Shown piece by piece: positions 61,564 to 64,000 of a stretch of DNA of 64,000 nt. Location: the NCBI GenBank assembly GCA_016793635.1, contig JAEUMD010000007.1:62001-126000 (forward strand), in the 5' to 3' direction. Position numbers and translations under genes: made by a program. Each line of letters opens with the position of its first letter. The stretch's first letter is position 1. The DNA comes from Hyphomicrobiaceae bacterium (GTDB lineage: Bacteria; Pseudomonadota; Alphaproteobacteria; Rhizobiales; Hyphomicrobiaceae). The notes beneath the pieces are model-generated. The model searched no databases, was not told the origin of the DNA, and worked only from the letters and a program-made list of their open reading frames with translations.

Positions 61564-61920
61564 CTAGTCGCTCGCGGATCGCGACATCAAACTGGCGATG
61601 CCGTCCGTATCTCCGCCGTACCCACTCCGCGCTGCGAGTTCGTCTTGGACCGATCGCTTGAATTCGTCGGTCGTCGTGGTGCCGCGCGACGAGCCGGTGC
61701 GAGCACTACCCGCAGCAACCGGTACATTCTGCCGCACCGTCGTCGCGCTGCCGGCGAATGATGACGGCGTTGCACCCGGCAAGATGTCGAGGCCCCGATA
61801 AGCGTGCTCCGGGCGTGCTCCGCGCAAGGAGCTCGGTTGCATCGCCAAGAGATTGAACGCCACCGAACCGACGATGACGCAGATGGTCGCAAATCCGAAT
61901 TTGAGCTGGCGCGAAGACAT
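61564..61920 (-). CDS. Membrane-anchored protein, possibly truncated peptidoglycan-binding protein
   Basis: A 118-residue protein with an N-terminal membrane segment (KFGFATICVIVGSVAFNLLAM), a Ser/Thr/Gly-rich linker, and a C-terminal segment SVQDELAARSGYGGDTDGIASL. The last part looks like the first helix and loop of a PG_binding_1 domain (V-Q-x-x-L-A-x-x-G-Y-x-x-G-x-x-D-G-I), but the frame stops 12 residues later, before the rest of the domain. In related genomes a full peptidoglycan-binding protein commonly sits next to DUF1491. Either a natural short form or a frameshift/decay product. Confidence 0.5.
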   Translation of the reverse strand: MSSRQLKFGFATICVIVGSVAFNLLAMQPSSLRGARPEHAYRGLDILPGATPSSFAGSATTVRQNVPVAAGSARTGSSRGTTTTDEFKRSVQDELAARSGYGGDTDGIASLMSRSASD

Positions 61921-62138
61921 GACGATCCGGGGGTGATTGCAGCTGGGGCGATTATCCGTCGCTCATCTTAACGAGCTGTTAACCGGCCATACCGGTCCCT
62001 TAATGCGAGCCATGCAATTTTGCGAAAGTTGGTGCGCGCCAGCCAACCGTTCCCTCGCCATGCTCGGACAGCATTTGTTGACGCAGCGACGGTAATCATA
62101 ACGCCTGCAATTTGATGCACCTGATCGAGGGGCAAGCC

Positions 62139-62513
62139 ATGTTCTCCATCCGCACACTCGCGTTGGCGGGATTAGTCGTCTACATGCTTCCGACCGACCC
62201 GGCGCAGCAGCAGCTGTTCATGGAAAAAGCCATGGCGGCAGCGCATTGGACGAAGACATATTGCGACCGCAACGCGGCGACCTGTGAGATCGCCTCAGGC
62301 GTGTGGAGCGAGATGAAGCAAAAGGCATCGTTCGGCTTCGCCCTCGCCTACGACATCGCGACCCGCAAGTCCGGCTCGGAGCCGGCAGACGGCTTCATCG
62401 ACGCCAGCAGCGACCGCCCGCGCGCATGGCCTACGTCGAACAAGCCTTCGTACTCCGGGACCTTGACGCAGGACGACTTGCGTCCAGTCTGGCGCGGTCA
62501 TCCGGCGCCTTGA
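62139..62513 (+). CDS. DUF5330 protein
   Basis: A 124-residue protein from the ATG at 62139, MFSIRTLALAGLVVYMLPTDPAQQQLFMEKAMAAAHWTKTYCDRNAATC. An N-terminal hydrophobic helix is followed by Y-C-x-R-N-x-x-T-C and VWSEMKQKASFGFALAYDI, the DUF5330 layout. It is regularly encoded just upstream of sufE in Hyphomicrobiales, as here (91 bases). Probably membrane-anchored with a disulfide; function unknown. The Pro/Ser-rich tail is not conserved. Confidence 0.8.
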   Translation: MFSIRTLALAGLVVYMLPTDPAQQQLFMEKAMAAAHWTKTYCDRNAATCEIASGVWSEMKQKASFGFALAYDIATRKSGSEPADGFIDASSDRPRAWPTSNKPSYSGTLTQDDLRPVWRGHPAP

Positions 62514-62604
62514 CCCGGCCTGTCGCACCACAACCTGATTCATCGTCGTCTCCACGTCCTTGCATCTGCGGTGCCGATGCCTCTATCTGAGGCTTGGTGG
62601 AGGC

Positions 62605-63042
62605 ATGATCGGAACAGCGATGCGACTGGACGAGATCCGCGACGACTTCGAGCTCCTCGACGACTGGGAGGATCGCTACCGCTACGTCATCGAGCTCGGC
62701 CGCAAGCTGCCGCCGTTCCCCGAGGCGATGCGCACCGACGCCAACAAGGTGCGTGGTTGTGCCAGTCAGGTCTGGATCATCAGCCGACCGGACGAGCGCG
62801 GCGGCGTGCGAACGCTTCACTTCGAGGGTGACAGCGACGCGCACATCGTTCGCGGCCTCATCGCCGTGCTACTCGCGATCTACCAGGACATGACGCCCGA
62901 GCAGATCCTCGCGATCGATGCGACCAAGGCGTTCTCGGACCTCGGCCTCGCCCAGCACCTCACGCAGCAACGCTCCAACGGCCTCGCATCGATGGTCGCG
63001 CGCATTCGCGCCGATGCCACCGCCGCCGGTTCGGGCGCGTAA
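62605..63042 (+). CDS. sufE: SufE family Fe-S cluster assembly protein
   Basis: A 145-residue SufE from the ATG at 62605; an ATG at 62620 (MRLDEIRDDFELLDDWEDRYRYVIELG) is the alternative. It has LDDWEDRYRYVIELGRKLPPFPEAMRTDANKVRGCASQVW with the sulfur-accepting Cys in V-R-G-C-x-S-Q-V-W. It accepts persulfide from the cysteine desulfurase SufS and passes it to the SUF scaffold, needed for the many Fe-S enzymes here (FDH, MoaA, ETF-QO). Cytoplasmic. Confidence 0.93.
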   Translation: MIGTAMRLDEIRDDFELLDDWEDRYRYVIELGRKLPPFPEAMRTDANKVRGCASQVWIISRPDERGGVRTLHFEGDSDAHIVRGLIAVLLAIYQDMTPEQILAIDATKAFSDLGLAQHLTQQRSNGLASMVARIRADATAAGSGA

Positions 63043-63101
63043 AATCTCCCGCCGCCCGCGACACCCGCTGGCCGGCGCGGCCTCAGGCCCGTGTCGCGCG
63101 C

Positions 63102-63959
63102 TCAGCCGTCGATTGTCGGGCGATAGTCGGCGGTCGCCCAGTGCTGGATCACGGCAGCTGCCGATGATGCGAGCCGCCCGCCGAAACCATAATGGCGCGC
63201 CAGTGCGTCGAGCGCCATGTGTAGCGCGACCTTGCCCGAGCGCTGCGGCCATCCCGCCTCGCGCTCGAGTTGCTCCAGCCCCTTGAGGTGACAGCAGACC
63301 TCGAGCAGAACACTGGCCAGCTCCGGGCCGACCGCTGCGAGTGCTCGCCCTACCCTGTCGCGCGCCGCGACGACGCTGTCTCGCAAGTCTCCCGCCGCTC
63401 GTCCCGCCTGCGGGCTTCGTGACTGCCCCGACCCCAGTGCCGTCCAGTTGGCGGTGACGCGCGGCGTCAACTGGCCAAGTTCGAAGTCGGCGCGCAGCCG
63501 CTCGCCTGCGTCGAACTGGGTATCGCTGACCATCGGCTGGCCATTGCGATCGCGCCGCCGACGCAACCATCCGAGTGGGCTCTCGGCGAAGTTCTCGACC
63601 GGACGACCGGCAGGCGACGTTTCGGCGACATCGGCTCCGCGCGCTCCCGTCAGCGCCGGCTCTGGCCCGCCCGCCGTTGGACCGGTCCGAACCACGAGAA
63701 GGCGTCGCGCCTCCGCGCTCAGCCCCCAGCCCGCCCCCTCCCGCTCTCGCACGATCAATGCGGCCGCGACAGCCGCCCTCCAAGCCTCCGCAGATGCGCG
63801 ATGGAGAACGTCGGGTGTCTCCCCCCCGCCTCGCCGCACCACCCGCACCGCTTCGACGCCACCCTGGGCGTCTTCGGCCAGCTCGACGCGGGCGTCGGCA
63901 CGCGCCATTGCCTTCAATAGCCGCAGCACTCCGCGACCCGGACCCGAAGTTGCGTTCAT
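63102..63959 (-). CDS. DUF6456 helical protein
   Basis: A 285-residue protein. The N-terminal ~85 residues look like a small regulatory or winged-helix-like domain (VLRLLKAMARADARVELAEDAQGG). Residues from about 120 on form the conserved C-terminal domain: ESPLGWLRRRRDRNGQPMVSDTQFDAGERLRADFELGQLTPRVTANW, then VLLEVCCHLKGLEQLEREAGWPQRSGKVALHMALDALARHYG. The pattern G-W-P-x-R-S-x-K-V-x-L-x-x-A-L-x-x-L-A-x-H-Y-G is DUF6456. It may bind DNA, but the function is unknown. It is convergent with sufE. Confidence 0.8.
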   Translation of the reverse strand: MNATSGPGRGVLRLLKAMARADARVELAEDAQGGVEAVRVVRRGGGETPDVLHRASAEAWRAAVAAALIVREREGAGWGLSAEARRLLVVRTGPTAGGPEPALTGARGADVAETSPAGRPVENFAESPLGWLRRRRDRNGQPMVSDTQFDAGERLRADFELGQLTPRVTANWTALGSGQSRSPQAGRAAGDLRDSVVAARDRVGRALAAVGPELASVLLEVCCHLKGLEQLEREAGWPQRSGKVALHMALDALARHYGFGGRLASSAAAVIQHWATADYRPTIDG

Positions 63960-64000
63960 CAGTGCACCAGCCAGCCTGCGCTTTGACGAGGGCGGCCAAG

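Overview
This 64 kb window is one contiguous piece of a GC-rich alphaproteobacterial chromosome, most likely order Hyphomicrobiales (Rhizobiales). That reading rests on marker genes typical of the group: the complex I accessory subunit NDUFA12 next to a DUF2155 gene, a large B12-dependent ribonucleotide reductase, ETF:ubiquinone oxidoreductase, DUF5330 beside sufE, DUF1491, and a gene-transfer-agent (GTA) head-tail cluster. Genus cannot be read from the sequence. Genes are densely packed and most lie in short co-directional runs. There are no insertion sequences, integrases, CRISPR arrays or rRNA operons. One tRNA (Glu, CTC) is present.

Layout: 1-8389 (minus) is a GTA-type capsid/tail cluster in the canonical order gp1 to gp11, cut by the window edge in the tape-measure gene and preceded by a consensus-like promoter with two perfect palindromes. 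8675-24568 is housekeeping: YcgN, a class A PBP, a DUF1214/DUF1254 pair, MoaA, an S49 peptidase, a methyltransferase, polyprenyl diphosphate synthase, ETF-QO, a TPR lipoprotein-like exported protein, IspE, DUF2155 and NDUFA12. Two unusual intergenic repeats flank the ETF-QO gene. 25258-43109 holds nrdJ, a MoCF/CinA-like protein, a rhodanese, SfsA, an exported MsrB/MsrA pair, an EF-G paralogue, a cytochrome c', CreA, an ABC exporter, HemF and an Inh-like inhibitor.

The most interesting part is 43310-56884, a divergent formyl/formate module. On the minus strand lie an orphan succinyl-CoA-ligase-beta-like ATP-grasp protein, then an FDH1-type NAD formate dehydrogenase (NuoE-NuoF fusion plus large molybdo/tungsto subunit), ended by an intrinsic terminator. 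On the plus strand lie a GntR/FCD regulator, a ThDP-dependent lyase that resembles 2-hydroxyacyl-CoA lyase HACL2/ILVBL rather than canonical oxalyl-CoA decarboxylase, a textbook formyl-CoA:oxalate CoA-transferase homologue (Frc), a stand-alone protein matching the hydrolase domain of 10-formyl-THF dehydrogenase, and formate-THF ligase. Two GntR/FCD-type palindromes lie in the divergent intergenic region. I infer a pathway in which a 2-hydroxyacyl-CoA (or oxalyl-CoA) is cleaved to formyl-CoA, Frc recycles the CoA, and the formyl/formate unit is either oxidised (FDH) or fed into the folate pool (Fhs).

56964-63959 returns to housekeeping: a CPA2 antiporter, RibF, a MaoC hydratase, tRNA-Glu, small hypothetical proteins, DUF5330, SufE and a DUF6456 protein. 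All functions are assigned by reading motifs and remembered family sequences; no database search was run.
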